Source: Limosilactobacillus fermentum | Lineage (GTDB): Bacteria; Bacillota; Bacilli; Lactobacillales; Lactobacillaceae | Reading direction: 5' to 3' | Length of the DNA: 64,000 nucleotides | Assembly (NCBI RefSeq): GCF_013394085.1 | Contig: NZ_CP040910.1 | Span: 964,310-1,028,309 of the forward strand | Shown here: one piece after another, positions 1 through 9,037 of the stretch | Position numbering within the stretch: position 1 is the stretch's first letter | Layout: the number at the start of each line of letters is the position of its first letter | Notes under the pieces: generated by a model | Told to the model about the DNA's origin: nothing | What the model saw: the letters and a program-made list of their open reading frames with translations, nothing else | The model's database searches: none | Program-made: the position numbers and the translations under genes

Positions 1-260
1 AAAACGATGATCCCCAAGTTGAGTGGAATCTGGCCCAGTCGTACTTGCACAAAGAGGACTTTGACGGGGCCAAGCAAGCTTTTGAAGCGGCCGCCCCGGC
101 CCTGAGGGATAACCCAACCTTCTTGCGTCAGTTGATTGAGTTTTACCAGGAAATGGGGATGCGCCCGCAGTTGCGGGAGGCCGTTGAGCACTACCTGGCG
201 ATTGATCCGGCCGATAGCGAACTACAAGAACTCCTAGAACAACTGGACGAAGACTACTAA
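1..260 (+). CDS. TPR-repeat protein, C-terminal part (5' end outside window)
   Basis: The reading frame is open from base 3 to the TAA at 258-260, so only the last ~85 residues are present. They form amphipathic helix pairs with TPR-like spacing (AKQAFEAAAPALRDNP, then a helix ending in YLAIDPADSELQELLEQL) and an acidic tail. TPR repeats mediate protein-protein contacts. A TPR protein just upstream of cca is a common arrangement in lactobacilli. The TTG at 45 is not a convincing start because the frame and the repeat pattern continue upstream of it. Confidence 0.75.
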   Translation, partial: NDDPQVEWNLAQSYLHKEDFDGAKQAFEAAAPALRDNPTFLRQLIEFYQEMGMRPQLREAVEHYLAIDPADSELQELLEQLDEDY

Positions 261-300
261 CCAGATAACGGAAACCCGTGAGAAACGGGGCATAAAGCAA

Positions 301-343
301 AGCAGAGCCCAAGAGAAAGCGCCGCTTCCTCTTGGGCTCTGCT
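301..343. terminator. Bidirectional hairpin terminator
   Basis: A perfect 15-bp stem (301-315 with 329-343, starting AGCAGAGCCC) lies between the convergent TPR gene and the Xer-like gene. It has a T-rich 3' flank on the + side and A-rich sequence on the left, so it can serve both strands. Confidence 0.85.
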
Positions 344-373
344 TGTATTTCCAAACGTTAGTGGCCAATTACC

Positions 374-1231
374 CTAGTCTTTTTCCGCCGATTGTTCCGC
401 CCTGTCTTGATTAAACAAGAGCCGGCGGTAGTAGAGCAAGGAGGCCGGGTCAATGCGCAGGACCTCCATTAATTGCTGGTCCGACCAGTCCCGGTGGAGG
501 CGGAGTTGGTTTAAGACGTAACCCTGGTGGAGGTTACGGGGGGCCAGCGAGAAGTTGGTTAACGACTCGTCGGCCTTGAGGTACTTGTGCAAACCGGCGT
601 TGGTAAGGCGTGGCTGATTGTGGTTAAGCCGGGTTTTTAAAAAGGGATCCGTGCACCCCTGCAGGTCCGCGAGGGGTTGGTGGAAAACGTTAAAGGCGAC
701 TAAAAAGTTCTTCTCGGCCTTAGTAGTGGGGCTCAGTCGCCGCAGTTGTTGGCCAAAGTCGGGGGCCAAGAATTCGCCGACCGTGTAGCCTTTGGCCGAG
801 AGGAATAGGGTTAAACGGGTGTAGAAGTGGAGTTGGTCACTTTCCAATAATTGGTCGAGTTGGTTAACCCACTTGGGGCTGACCTTCACCGCCGGGCGGG
901 GGAGGGCCCCGTGCAGGGTCAGGGTCGGGTAACCATGGATCAGTTGGTGAGTGAAGAGGTAGCGAAAGTAACGGTTGAGGTGGGATAAAATCTTATTGGT
1001 GGTCGCCAGCGTCGCCGTCCGGTCGTCTTTGAGGTAGTTAAAAAAGGCCCGGACGTCGGTTTCGGTGACCGCGTCCACCTGGGGGTCGTGGGCAAAGGCG
1101 GGGCGGTTAGCACGCAAGAAGTCAAAGAAGCTGGTAAGGCTGGTGGCATAAGTTGCCACCGTCAGCGGCGCCAGTCCCTGTTGGATTAAAAAATTTTCAA
1201 ACGGTTGTTGGTAGGGGTAATGGTCTGCCAT
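374..1231 (-). CDS. Catalytically degenerate Xer/tyrosine recombinase-like protein
   Basis: The protein is 285 aa from the ATG at 1231, chosen because GGAGGTG sits 6-7 nt upstream; a longer upstream frame has no such site. Residues ~1-95 match the SAM-like core-binding domain of Xer recombinases (QQPFENFLIQQGLAPLTVATY). The C-terminal half keeps the fold pattern of the catalytic domain but not its residues: the first Arg box reads AKGYTVGEF, the HxxR box reads RNLHQGY, and the terminal segment ends LLYYRRL. It is therefore probably a DNA-binding or architectural relative and not an active recombinase, comparable to the XerD-like proteins of streptococci that lack active-site residues. It is monocistronic and faces the TPR gene. 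Confidence 0.7.
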   Translation of the reverse strand: MADHYPYQQPFENFLIQQGLAPLTVATYATSLTSFFDFLRANRPAFAHDPQVDAVTETDVRAFFNYLKDDRTATLATTNKILSHLNRYFRYLFTHQLIHGYPTLTLHGALPRPAVKVSPKWVNQLDQLLESDQLHFYTRLTLFLSAKGYTVGEFLAPDFGQQLRRLSPTTKAEKNFLVAFNVFHQPLADLQGCTDPFLKTRLNHNQPRLTNAGLHKYLKADESLTNFSLAPRNLHQGYVLNQLRLHRDWSDQQLMEVLRIDPASLLYYRRLLFNQDRAEQSAEKD

Positions 1232-1396
1232 AAGAACACCTCCAAGTAAGCAGATATTTACTATAACTATACACCCACTCAAACAAATCGCCAACACCCT
1301 AACACGACCAGCCAAAATTTGCTAGAATAGATTAATTGGGTGCCGAGCAAGTAGTAATTGTCCGCACCTTAAATTTGGACGAAACGGGGCTTCACC

Positions 1397-2599
1397 ATGA
1401 AAATTGAGACGCTGCCGGCGGAATTTGAACCGGCCCGCCCAATCCTTTCGCGCATTGAAGAAGCTGGCTTTGAGGCATACTTTGTCGGCGGCTGTGTTCG
1501 CGATACGATTTTAAACTTACCCATTCATGACATTGACATCGCCACCTCGGCCTACCCGGCGGAGATCAAACAGATCTTTTCGCGGACGGTAGACACCGGG
1601 ATTGAACACGGGACGGTGATGATTTTAGATCACGGGACTGGTTATGAGACGACCACCTTCCGGACCGAGTCGGGTTACCAAGATTTCCGGCGTCCGGATT
1701 CCGTTACCTTCGTGCGGTCTTTAAAAGAAGACTTACAGCGCCGGGATTTTACGATTAACGCCTTGGCTTTAAAAGAGGACGGGACGGTGGTGGACCTTTT
1801 TGACGGGTTAGGGGATTTAAAGCGCCACTTGATCAAGGCGGTTGGTGATCCGGCCGAGCGGTTTCACGAGGATGCCTTGCGAATGATGCGGGCAGCCCGG
1901 TTTGCCGCCAAGCTTGGTTTTCAAATCGAGCCGGGCACGCTGGCCGGGATGTCACAAAACGCGGCCCTGTTGGAAAAGATCGCCGTTGAACGGATCCAGG
2001 TCGAATTCGAAAAGTTACTCCTTGGTAAGGCGGTCCAAAACGGTTTGGCTACCATGTTAGACACCAAGCTGTACCTGCATTGTCCAGGACTGAAGGAGGG
2101 TGGCCAAGGGCTCCAATATTTGGCTCAGCAACCACTGACGTTAAACAACGCCACGCAGGCTTGGGGAGCACTTGCAATCTGCTTGGGCCTTGATAAAAAC
2201 CAGCTGCGCCCCTTCTTAAAGGGGTGGAAGCTATCGAATGGTTTGATTACCGCCGTTTCTCGGGCCGTTCCACTGGTGGAAAAACTGACGACTAAGGCGG
2301 CTGGGGCAAGCGATCTTTACCAGGCGGGTCAGCAAGCGGTGGCAGACGCCGTCGTGATCGCCAACTCCCTGGGTGGTCAGGTCGATCCACAGGCGGTTCA
2401 AGCAGCGTACCAGGCTCTACCAATTAAGGAGAGCGGCGAATTGGCCTTAAACGGGGGCGACCTAATTAAAGCGGGGTTTAAGCCGGGGCCAGCAATGGGC
2501 AAGGCCCTCACCACCCTGACTAAACAAGTGGTTGAAGGTCAGCTGGCCAATGATTACCAGACCCTATTAAAGGCGGCGGGCGAGCTGTTAAAGGCGTAG
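1397..2599 (+). CDS. cca: CCA tRNA nucleotidyltransferase
   Basis: This cytoplasmic enzyme adds or repairs the 3' CCA end of tRNAs using CTP and ATP. It is 400 aa, the usual size for Firmicutes class II enzymes. Visible hallmarks are the nucleotidyltransferase box GGCVRD (residues ~31-36) with the metal-binding DIDIATSA (~46-53), then RRDFTINALA (~114) and the ERIQVEFEKLL segment that follows the base-selection region. The start ATG at 1397 follows a weak GGGGC ribosome binding site. It is followed 12 nt downstream by the ABC-F gene, suggesting co-transcription. Confidence 0.93.
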   Translation: MKIETLPAEFEPARPILSRIEEAGFEAYFVGGCVRDTILNLPIHDIDIATSAYPAEIKQIFSRTVDTGIEHGTVMILDHGTGYETTTFRTESGYQDFRRPDSVTFVRSLKEDLQRRDFTINALALKEDGTVVDLFDGLGDLKRHLIKAVGDPAERFHEDALRMMRAARFAAKLGFQIEPGTLAGMSQNAALLEKIAVERIQVEFEKLLLGKAVQNGLATMLDTKLYLHCPGLKEGGQGLQYLAQQPLTLNNATQAWGALAICLGLDKNQLRPFLKGWKLSNGLITAVSRAVPLVEKLTTKAAGASDLYQAGQQAVADAVVIANSLGGQVDPQAVQAAYQALPIKESGELALNGGDLIKAGFKPGPAMGKALTTLTKQVVEGQLANDYQTLLKAAGELLKA

Positions 2600-2611
2600 T
2601 AAGGAGGAAAC

Positions 2612-4498
2612 ATGCAGACATTACGTGCGGATAATTTAACGAGTCGTTACGGCGAAAAGGTGCTCTTTGAAGACGTGTCCTTTTTGATTAACGAGGGCGA
2701 TCGGATCGGCCTGATCGGTACTAACGGTAGTGGGAAGACCAGCCTCTTGAACGTGATTGCCGGTCAAACTGGTGCCGATGCCGGCCAGATCACTAAGCCG
2801 GGGGACTACACGATTGGCTACCTGATGCAGCAGCCGAGTTTTGACCCGGATTTATCGATTACCGATGCGGTTTTTGCGGGCAGCCAGCGGGTCTTTCAAA
2901 CAATTCGCAGCTATGAAGCGGCCCTCACGGAGTACACTAACCACCCCGAAGATGCGGCGGCGGCCGATCGCTTTGCCAAGCTGCAAGCGTCCATGGACCA
3001 AGAGGACGCGTGGGACGCGGATTCCCGGATTAAGACGATCCTGACCCAACTTAAAATCACCGACATGGACCAGAAGATGGGGGAACTGTCGGGGGGACAA
3101 GTGAAACGGGTTGGCCTAGCGCAGGTCCTGATTCAAGAACCGGACCTCCTGATGCTTGATGAACCGACCAACCACCTGGACCTGGCCTCAATCGTGTGGC
3201 TTCAAGAATACCTAGCCTCGTACAAGGGGGCTGTTTTGGTGGTCACCCACGACCGTTACTTCTTGGATCAAGTTACTAACCACATTTGGGAATTGGCCTA
3301 CGGGGTCATGCACCACTACGACGGTAACTACCAAGCCTTCGTCGAAAAGAAGGCCGAACGCCTCGAACTCTCCCAGGCTAGTGAACGCAAGAAGCAAAAC
3401 CTGTATAGAAAGGAACTGGCTTGGATGCGCCACGGCGCCAAGGCTCGTTCCACCAAGCAAAAGGGGCGGATCAACCGCTTTAACGAGCTCAAGGACTCCC
3501 TGGGCCAGGTGGAAACGGACGAGGACATCGCCATTGACCTGGGTTCACAACGGCTCGGGAAGGACGTCATCGAACTAAAGGGCGCCAACCTGTCCCTTGG
3601 CGAACACCACATCTTACAGGACTTCAACCTGCTGGTTCAGGGTGGCGATCGGATTGGGATCACCGGTGAAAACGGGGCCGGGAAAACCAGCCTCCTCAAT
3701 GTCATCGCGGGGCGGGTTCCGCTGGCTTCCGGGGTCTTAAAGATTGGCGAGACCGTTAACCTAGGTTATTACACCCAGCAAACCGAGGGGGTCGACGACG
3801 ATAAACGGGTGATCTCTTATTTAACCGAAATTGCCGACAACGTGGTCGATAAGTACGGTCAGCGCGTTGACGTGACGAAGTTACTGGAACGCTTCTTGTT
3901 CCCCCGCTTCATGCACGGGACCCTAATTCGGAAGTTATCCGGGGGTGAAAAGCGGCGCCTCTACCTGTTAAAAATCCTGATGCAACAACCAAACGTCTTA
4001 CTCTTGGACGAACCGACGAATGACCTAGACATCGGCACCCTGACCGTCTTAGAGGATTACCTAGACGATTTTAGTGGTACCGTGATCACGGTCTCGCACG
4101 ACCGCTACTTCTTGGATCGGGTGGCCGACGACCTGTTGATTTTCAAGGGGCAGGGGCAAATTGAGCGCTACACCGGGCGTTTTACCGATTACCTAGCTAA
4201 TCAGGTTCAAACGACGGTCCCGGCTAAAAAGGCGCCGGTAGAGAAAAAGCCGGTTGCCAAACAAGCGGAGAAAAAGGAAAAAACCAAGTTGACCTACGCC
4301 GAACAACTGGAGTGGGAAAAGATTAACGAACAAATCGACCAGTTAGCCAGTCAACAAGAAGAGATTGAAACGGCAATGGCCGCAAATGGTGATAACTACG
4401 AGAAACTGGCTAAGTTACAGGCCCAGTTAAACCAGGTTACTAAGGAGCTCGATGATAAGACGGCCCGCTGGGAATACCTAAGTGATTACGTGGATTAG
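2612..4498 (+). CDS. ABC-F family ATPase, Uup-like
   Basis: This soluble tandem ATPase has two ABC cassettes and no membrane segment, 628 aa. Cassette 1 shows GTNGSGKTS (~37-45), LSGGQVKR and LMLDEPTNHLDL. Cassette 2 shows GENGAGKTS, LSGGEKRR and LLLDEPTNDLDI. A charged linker (KKAPVEKKPVAK) leads into a ~75-residue coiled-coil tail (AEQLEWEKINEQIDQLA...), the Uup-type C-terminal domain, which distinguishes it from EttA. ABC-F proteins act at the ribosomal E site or, for Uup, also in structured nucleic acid processing; the precise role here is inferred. AAGGAGG precedes the ATG. Confidence 0.88.
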   Translation: MQTLRADNLTSRYGEKVLFEDVSFLINEGDRIGLIGTNGSGKTSLLNVIAGQTGADAGQITKPGDYTIGYLMQQPSFDPDLSITDAVFAGSQRVFQTIRSYEAALTEYTNHPEDAAAADRFAKLQASMDQEDAWDADSRIKTILTQLKITDMDQKMGELSGGQVKRVGLAQVLIQEPDLLMLDEPTNHLDLASIVWLQEYLASYKGAVLVVTHDRYFLDQVTNHIWELAYGVMHHYDGNYQAFVEKKAERLELSQASERKKQNLYRKELAWMRHGAKARSTKQKGRINRFNELKDSLGQVETDEDIAIDLGSQRLGKDVIELKGANLSLGEHHILQDFNLLVQGGDRIGITGENGAGKTSLLNVIAGRVPLASGVLKIGETVNLGYYTQQTEGVDDDKRVISYLTEIADNVVDKYGQRVDVTKLLERFLFPRFMHGTLIRKLSGGEKRRLYLLKILMQQPNVLLLDEPTNDLDIGTLTVLEDYLDDFSGTVITVSHDRYFLDRVADDLLIFKGQGQIERYTGRFTDYLANQVQTTVPAKKAPVEKKPVAKQAEKKEKTKLTYAEQLEWEKINEQIDQLASQQEEIETAMAANGDNYEKLAKLQAQLNQVTKELDDKTARWEYLSDYVD

Positions 4499-4523
4499 AG
4501 TTGCCGGTAATCCGGTTGAGATC

Positions 4524-4532
4524 TGTTACAAT
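4524..4532 (+). promoter_or_regulatory. Extended -10 promoter for thyA-folA
   Basis: TGTTACAAT (extended -10: TG plus TACAAT at 4527-4532) lies 31 bp upstream of the thyA start. No strong -35 box is seen at the ideal spacing (TTGCCG at 4501 is 20 bp away), so the extended -10 probably carries recognition. Confidence 0.5.
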
Positions 4533-4563
4533 TAGACCCAATTGAATAAAAGGAGCGATTGCA

Positions 4564-5523
4564 ATGACGGTAAATCATAATGAAGAACAGTACCTAGACC
4601 TGGCGCGCCACGTCCTGGAATTCGGTGACCAAAAGGGGGACCGGACCGGAACCGGAACTAAGTCGGTCTTCGGCTACCAGATGCGCTTTAACCTGCAGGA
4701 AGGTTTCCCGATCCTGACGACCAAGAAGGTGGCCTTTGGGCTGGTCAAAAGCGAGCTCCTCTGGTTCTTGCGCGGCGACACCAACATCCGCTTTCTCTTG
4801 GAACACAAAAACCACATCTGGGACGAGTGGGCCTTTAAGAAGTGGGTCGAAAGCGACGAGTATACGGGCCCGGACATGACCGACTTTGGCCGCCGTTCCT
4901 TGGTGGATGCCGCATTTAACGAAGAGTACAAAAAGGAAAAGCGGGCCTTTTGCCAGCGGATCTTAGAGGATGACGACTTTGCTAAGCAGTACGGCAACCT
5001 AGGTTTGGTGTACGGCTCCCAGTGGCGGAGTTGGCAAACGCCAAACGGCCCGGTTGACCAAATCAAAAAGGTGATCGAGCAGATTAAGACCAATCCCGAT
5101 TCTCGGCGGTTGATCGTAACGGCTTGGAACCCGGCCGACGTCGATAACATGGCCCTGCCACCGTGCCACACAATGTTCCAGTTTTACGTGAACAACGGCA
5201 AGCTGTCTTGCCAGCTTTACCAGCGCAGTGCCGACATCTTCTTAGGGGTACCGTTTAACATCGCCTCTTACGCCTTACTGACCCACATGATTGCGCACCA
5301 GTGCGGGCTGGAAGTTGGGGAATTTGTCCACACCTTGGGGGACGCTCACATCTACTTAAACCACCTCGATCAGATTAAAGAACAGCTCAGCCGCCCAGTT
5401 CACCAGGCACCGCAGCTGATCTTGCCGGCGGAGGCCAAGCCAATTGACGAGTACCAAATGGAAGACATCAAGCTGGAGGGCTACGAACACGAAGACGCCA
5501 TTAAGGCCCCGGTAGCGGTCTAA
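4564..5523 (+). CDS. thyA: Thymidylate synthase
   Basis: Converts dUMP and 5,10-methylenetetrahydrofolate to dTMP and dihydrofolate. It is 319 aa, including the ~50-residue insert (around residues 85-140, rich in charged residues) characteristic of the Lactobacillus-type ThyA and absent from the shorter E. coli enzyme. The catalytic Cys is in [12 protein letters not shown] (~201), and the phosphate-binding Arg pair is in [12 protein letters not shown]. The folA gene follows 11 nt downstream and recycles the dihydrofolate formed here, so the pair is an obvious functional operon. AAAGGAG precedes the start. Confidence 0.96.
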   Translation: MTVNHNEEQYLDLARHVLEFGDQKGDRTGTGTKSVFGYQMRFNLQEGFPILTTKKVAFGLVKSELLWFLRGDTNIRFLLEHKNHIWDEWAFKKWVESDEYTGPDMTDFGRRSLVDAAFNEEYKKEKRAFCQRILEDDDFAKQYGNLGLVYGSQWRSWQTPNGPVDQIKKVIEQIKTNPDSRRLIVTAWNPADVDNMALPPCHTMFQFYVNNGKLSCQLYQRSADIFLGVPFNIASYALLTHMIAHQCGLEVGEFVHTLGDAHIYLNHLDQIKEQLSRPVHQAPQLILPAEAKPIDEYQMEDIKLEGYEHEDAIKAPVAV

Positions 5524-5534
5524 GGAGGAACAGC

Positions 5535-6038
5535 ATGGTTAAGATTGCCTTTATTTGGGCGGAAGATGAGGCGGGCTGGATTGGCAAGGACAATGACATG
5601 CCCTGGCACCTGTCAGCCGACTTAAAGCACTTTAAACACCTCACCAGTGGTCACCCGGTCATCATGGGGAAAAACACCTACTTGTCCTTGGGGCGGCCGC
5701 TACCTAAGCGGACCAACATCGTCGTGACCCGACAAACGACGCCAATTGAAGGAGTCACCCTGGTTAACGGGGTCAACGCCCTGACCGACTTGTTAGCCAA
5801 TTACGGTGAAGACGAGGAGGTCTTCATCATTGGGGGCGCCCACCTCTTTGCCAGTACCATGTCTTTAGCGACCGTCTTGTACCGAACGGTTGTTGAAGGA
5901 GACCACCACGGCGACGTAAAAATGGCGCCCATCGACTATCGCACCTGGCAAAAAGTCGCTGAGCGCCATCTTCAAGCGACCGAGTCGGACCCGGCCTGCA
6001 CCTTTGAAAAGTGGGTCTTAAACGTAAAGCAAAATTGA
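5535..6038 (+). CDS. folA: Dihydrofolate reductase
   Basis: Reduces dihydrofolate to tetrahydrofolate with NADPH; target of trimethoprim in this family. It is 167 aa. Conserved elements include AFIWAEDEAGWIGKDNDMPWHL near the N-terminus (substrate-site region), GHPVIMGKNTYLSLGRPLP (NADPH-binding) and VFIIGGAHLF. It is translationally close to thyA (AAGGAGG in the 11-nt gap). Its last 21 bp overlap the 3' end of the convergent hemolysin III-family gene, with no terminator hairpin visible between them. Confidence 0.95.
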   Translation: MVKIAFIWAEDEAGWIGKDNDMPWHLSADLKHFKHLTSGHPVIMGKNTYLSLGRPLPKRTNIVVTRQTTPIEGVTLVNGVNALTDLLANYGEDEEVFIIGGAHLFASTMSLATVLYRTVVEGDHHGDVKMAPIDYRTWQKVAERHLQATESDPACTFEKWVLNVKQN

Positions 6039-6647
6039 AAAATACATCAGGATCGTGCCACCTAAAACGAAGAGGTGCCAGATCAAGTGGGTGTATTGGG
6101 TGGGAAAGCTGTACAAAACTGCGCCCAGCGTGAAGGTAATCCCACCAGCCAAAAGTAAGCCAAAGCCAACCGGCCCTAGGGCGTGGTAAAGTGGGATGAT
6201 GGCAAACAAGCACATCCAGCCCATGATCACGTAAATGACCGTTGACCAGAAGCTCTTTTTGTTTAGCCACAGCGCCTTGTAAATAACGCCGCCGATGGCC
6301 ATTAACCAAATGACCGTTAAAAGGCTGATCCCCAGCCACCCTCTAATCGCCACTAGGCAGTAAGGGGTGTAAGAACCCGCGATTAAAAGGTAGATCATGG
6401 AGTGGTCAAAGACTTGAAAGACGTGGCGGGCCCGGGTGAAGATCAGCGAGTGAAACAGGGTCGAGGCCAGGTAAAAGAGCACTAGAACGGTACCGTAGAT
6501 AATAAAGGCCACTAACTTGAGCGGGCTGTGGGCATTAACGGCGGTAATGATTAAGGCGATCATCCCCACGATTGACAGGCCGACGCCCAGCCCATGGGTA
6601 ACGGCGTTGCCAATTTCAATTAACAGATTCGGTTGTTGACGATGCAT
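6018..6647 (-). CDS. Hemolysin III / PAQR family membrane protein
   Basis: A 209-aa protein with seven predicted membrane helices. Family motifs are visible: NAVTHGLGVGLS at the start, STLFHSL in helix 2-3, DHSMIYLLIAGSYTP, and HLIWHLFVLGG near the end, giving the His/Ser/Asp set of the CREST (PAQR) superfamily thought to bind zinc. The role in lactobacilli is not established; 'hemolysin' is a historical name. The start at 6647 is chosen because AAAGGAG lies just upstream in the right spacing; an upstream in-frame ATG has none. Its 3' end overlaps folA by 21 bp. Confidence 0.85.
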   Translation of the reverse strand: MHRQQPNLLIEIGNAVTHGLGVGLSIVGMIALIITAVNAHSPLKLVAFIIYGTVLVLFYLASTLFHSLIFTRARHVFQVFDHSMIYLLIAGSYTPYCLVAIRGWLGISLLTVIWLMAIGGVIYKALWLNKKSFWSTVIYVIMGWMCLFAIIPLYHALGPVGFGLLLAGGITFTLGAVLYSFPTQYTHLIWHLFVLGGTILMYFSILLYV

Positions 6648-6813
6648 GATGGACTCCTTTGGGGCAAGGAGAAGCAGTGAAATCAAGGGTAACTTTTGTT
6701 ATACTGATTTACGAAGGCAAACTCCTCGCAAGTTTGTGATATTATGATAACGTAATCTAGTTTTAAAGACTAGATTAATTATACCAAATTTTTCAGGAAG
6801 AGTGATAAATTCC

Positions 6814-7656
6814 ATGGCAAAGATTAAAATTGTGGCGGACTCCTCCGCCGGCTTAACCGAAGCGGAAATCAAAGAGCACGACATCACGATCATCCCCTTA
6901 TCCGTGATGATCGACGGGACGGTTTACGTTGAACGCGAAACGATTACCAACGACCAGTTTCCCGACATGATGGAAAAGGCCAGCTCCTTGCCAAAGACCT
7001 CCCAGCCGCCAATCGGTAAGTTCACCGAGGCCTTTGATCGACTGGGCGAAGATGGCGCTGAAGTCCTCTGTGTCTGCATGATGGAATCAATTTCCGGTAC
7101 CGTTCACGCAGCGGAGCAGGCGGCTAGTTTGACTAAGACACCGGTCCGGGTGATTGATTGTCAAACCACCGACCGGGCGATGGCCTTCCAGATTTTAGAG
7201 GCCGCTAAGGTAATCGAAGCCGGCGGGACCATGGATGAGGCCGTGGCGAAGATGAAGGAAGTCTTTGACCACCACAAGCTGTACCTGGCGATTGACAACC
7301 TGGATAACCTGGTGGCCGGGGGCCGGATTTCCCGCTTTGCCGGTACAATTTCTAGCCTGTTTAACATTAAGGTGATGCTGGAAGTAGCGGGTGGTCAAAT
7401 CCACATCGCCATGAAGGGCCGGGGAATTAAGGCCATCCACAAAGAATGGGACAAGATCTTAGACCAGATGGCTAATGGTCCCAAGGTGAAAGGGATCGGG
7501 ATTTCCCACGTCAAGGCCGATAAGGAAGTTGCCCGCTTAAAGGGAAAATTAAACGAGTTGTTCCCGGGGATCGAGGTCACGGTGCGGGAAACGGTGCCCG
7601 TGATCGCCACCCATACCGGGTTGGGCGCTTGCTGCCTGACTTACTACACGGAATAA
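6814..7656 (+). CDS. DegV family fatty-acid-binding protein
   Basis: 280 aa from the ATG at 6814 (AGGAAG upstream; an in-frame GTG at 6802 is too close to it). The two-domain DegV fold is recognised from KIKIVADSSAGLTEAE at the N-terminus, the lipid-carboxylate-binding segment TSQPPIGKF, MMESISGTVHAAEQAA and the closing HTGLGACCLTYY. DegV proteins bind a fatty acid; the FakB members present it to the kinase FakA for acyl-phosphate synthesis. Whether this copy is a FakB is inferred, as no fakA is nearby. It is monocistronic and followed by a strong terminator. Confidence 0.85.
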   Translation: MAKIKIVADSSAGLTEAEIKEHDITIIPLSVMIDGTVYVERETITNDQFPDMMEKASSLPKTSQPPIGKFTEAFDRLGEDGAEVLCVCMMESISGTVHAAEQAASLTKTPVRVIDCQTTDRAMAFQILEAAKVIEAGGTMDEAVAKMKEVFDHHKLYLAIDNLDNLVAGGRISRFAGTISSLFNIKVMLEVAGGQIHIAMKGRGIKAIHKEWDKILDQMANGPKVKGIGISHVKADKEVARLKGKLNELFPGIEVTVRETVPVIATHTGLGACCLTYYTE

Positions 7657-7658
7657 CG

Positions 7659-7724
7659 GTGGGTGGTAACCAACCCATTCGACTTACTTAGCTATTAGGT
7701 CTGCGGTTATTTCCTACTTTCCAA
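7659..7724. repeat. Possible intergenic repeat, copy A
   Basis: The stretch after the DegV stop begins GGTGGGTGGTAACC and ends CTGCGGTTATTTCC..CTTTCC. A similar but longer block lies at 34488-34606 (GGTGGGAAATAACC ... CTGCGGTTATTGGCC..CTTTCC). Both ends of each block are imperfect inverted copies of each other. The pairing is by eye and moderate. Confidence 0.4.
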
Positions 7725-7730
7725 TCAAAA

Positions 7731-7770
7731 ACCGGCCAATTACGCAACCAAGGTTGCGTAATTGGCCGGT
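7731..7770. terminator. Bidirectional terminator, 19-bp perfect stem
   Basis: A perfect palindrome (arms 7731-7749 and 7752-7770, starting ACCGGCCAAT, 2-nt centre) separates the convergent DegV and hydroxyacid dehydrogenase genes. It has T-rich flanks on the + side and an A-run on the left. Confidence 0.9.
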
Positions 7771-7789
7771 TTGTTGATTTAAGGGGAGC

Positions 7790-8968
7790 TTATAGCTCTG
7801 GGTTCATAGATGGGTTGGTTAAGAAGCGGAAGCGAATGATGTCACCGTGGTCTTGTAAGAGTTGACGTAAGTTGGCGATTTCCGCTTGGCTGAGCACACT
7901 GAGGTCGGTGTTGATCAGGGCGTAACTGTAGCCGTTTTTGGCGTTGCTCGTCATTTCCTTGACCGTTAAGCCCTGGTCAGTTAAAAGTTGGACGAAATCG
8001 AGCCACAGGTTGGCCCGGTCCTTGTAAAAGAGGGTGATTCGGTGGGGGGTGTCAAAGGGGAGGTCGACGCGCGGAAAGTTGACGGAGGTCCGGACGCTAC
8101 CGTTCTCTAAGAAGTTAAGCAGGTTTTGTAAGGCCATATCGGTGCTAAAGGTCAGGGCCTCTTCGGTGTTGCCACCGATGTGAGGGAGGAGGGTGACCCC
8201 CGGTTGGTTTTGCAGGTCGCTAGCTGGAAAGTCACTAACGTAGCCGGCCAGCTCGCCATTGGCCAGTGCTTCGAGGAGGTCTTGGTTATTAACGATTTCG
8301 CCGCGGCCAAAGTTCAGGAGGTAGGCGTCCGGTTTTAGCTGTTGGAGCCGTTCCCGGTTGATCAGGCCGGTGGTTTCTTCGGTCAGGGGTAGCATGACGA
8401 CCACAAAGTCGGCTAATGACATGACCTCTTCAATTGTCGGTAGTTGAACGACGTGGGGGAGGTTCTTGGGACTACGGTTATAACCCAAGACTTGCATCCC
8501 GAGGTGGTAACTAGCTTCGGCAACCCGTTGGCCAATTGCCCCGAGGCCTAAAATCCCAATCGTCTTCCCGTATAATTCGCGGCCGATAAATTCCTTGCGC
8601 GTCGCCTCGGCCAGCACTTGGAGGTCAGCTCCCGGTTCGGCCGTCAGGTCTTTGACGGTTGCAATCGCCCGGTCAATTGGGCGCACGCAACGGAAGAGGG
8701 CTTGGATGATCAATTCCTTAACGGCGTTGGCGTTAGCACCGGGGGTGTTTAAGACGACGGTGCCGTTTTCGGTGCAGGCGTTGACGTTGATGGTATTGGT
8801 ACCAATCCCGGCCCGGGTGATCGCCAGCAGTTGGTCGTTGATCAGGGCATCGTCAACCTGGGAGCTACGAACCAACAGGGCGTTCGGAGCGTCCGTGTCA
8901 GAAATTTGAAGTAGATCGTGGGCAAAATCGCTTAATTCAAATTTATCAATTGTTTTTACTTGGTACAT
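7790..8968 (-). CDS. serA: D-3-phosphoglycerate dehydrogenase-type 2-hydroxyacid dehydrogenase
   Basis: 392 aa. An NAD(P)-binding Rossmann segment GILGLGAIGQRVAEA (~150) follows the catalytic-domain start. The catalytic residues of the D-2-hydroxyacid dehydrogenases are recognisable in LNFGRGEIVN (Arg), the following Glu region and LLPHIGGNTEEA (His). Residues ~320-392 form an ACT-like regulatory domain (ITLFYKDRANLWLDFVQLL...), which fits the short SerA form that starts serine synthesis from 3-phosphoglycerate. There is no serC or serB beside it, so another 2-hydroxyacid substrate cannot be excluded. AAAGGAATG precedes the ATG. Confidence 0.8.
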   Translation of the reverse strand: MYQVKTIDKFELSDFAHDLLQISDTDAPNALLVRSSQVDDALINDQLLAITRAGIGTNTINVNACTENGTVVLNTPGANANAVKELIIQALFRCVRPIDRAIATVKDLTAEPGADLQVLAEATRKEFIGRELYGKTIGILGLGAIGQRVAEASYHLGMQVLGYNRSPKNLPHVVQLPTIEEVMSLADFVVVMLPLTEETTGLINRERLQQLKPDAYLLNFGRGEIVNNQDLLEALANGELAGYVSDFPASDLQNQPGVTLLPHIGGNTEEALTFSTDMALQNLLNFLENGSVRTSVNFPRVDLPFDTPHRITLFYKDRANLWLDFVQLLTDQGLTVKEMTSNAKNGYSYALINTDLSVLSQAEIANLRQLLQDHGDIIRFRFLTNPSMNPEL

Positions 8969-9037
8969 AATTGCTCATTCCTTTAAGATGGATTATAAAG
9001 TAAGTATAAACCAAACCGAAAAGAGGGAATTACTAAA

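Noticed and set aside
8595..8909. 104-aa plus-strand frame inside serA
   Set aside because: Antisense shadow of a well conserved gene, without ribosome binding site or protein-like composition. The same applies to many long antisense frames inside parE, parC, topA and codBA.
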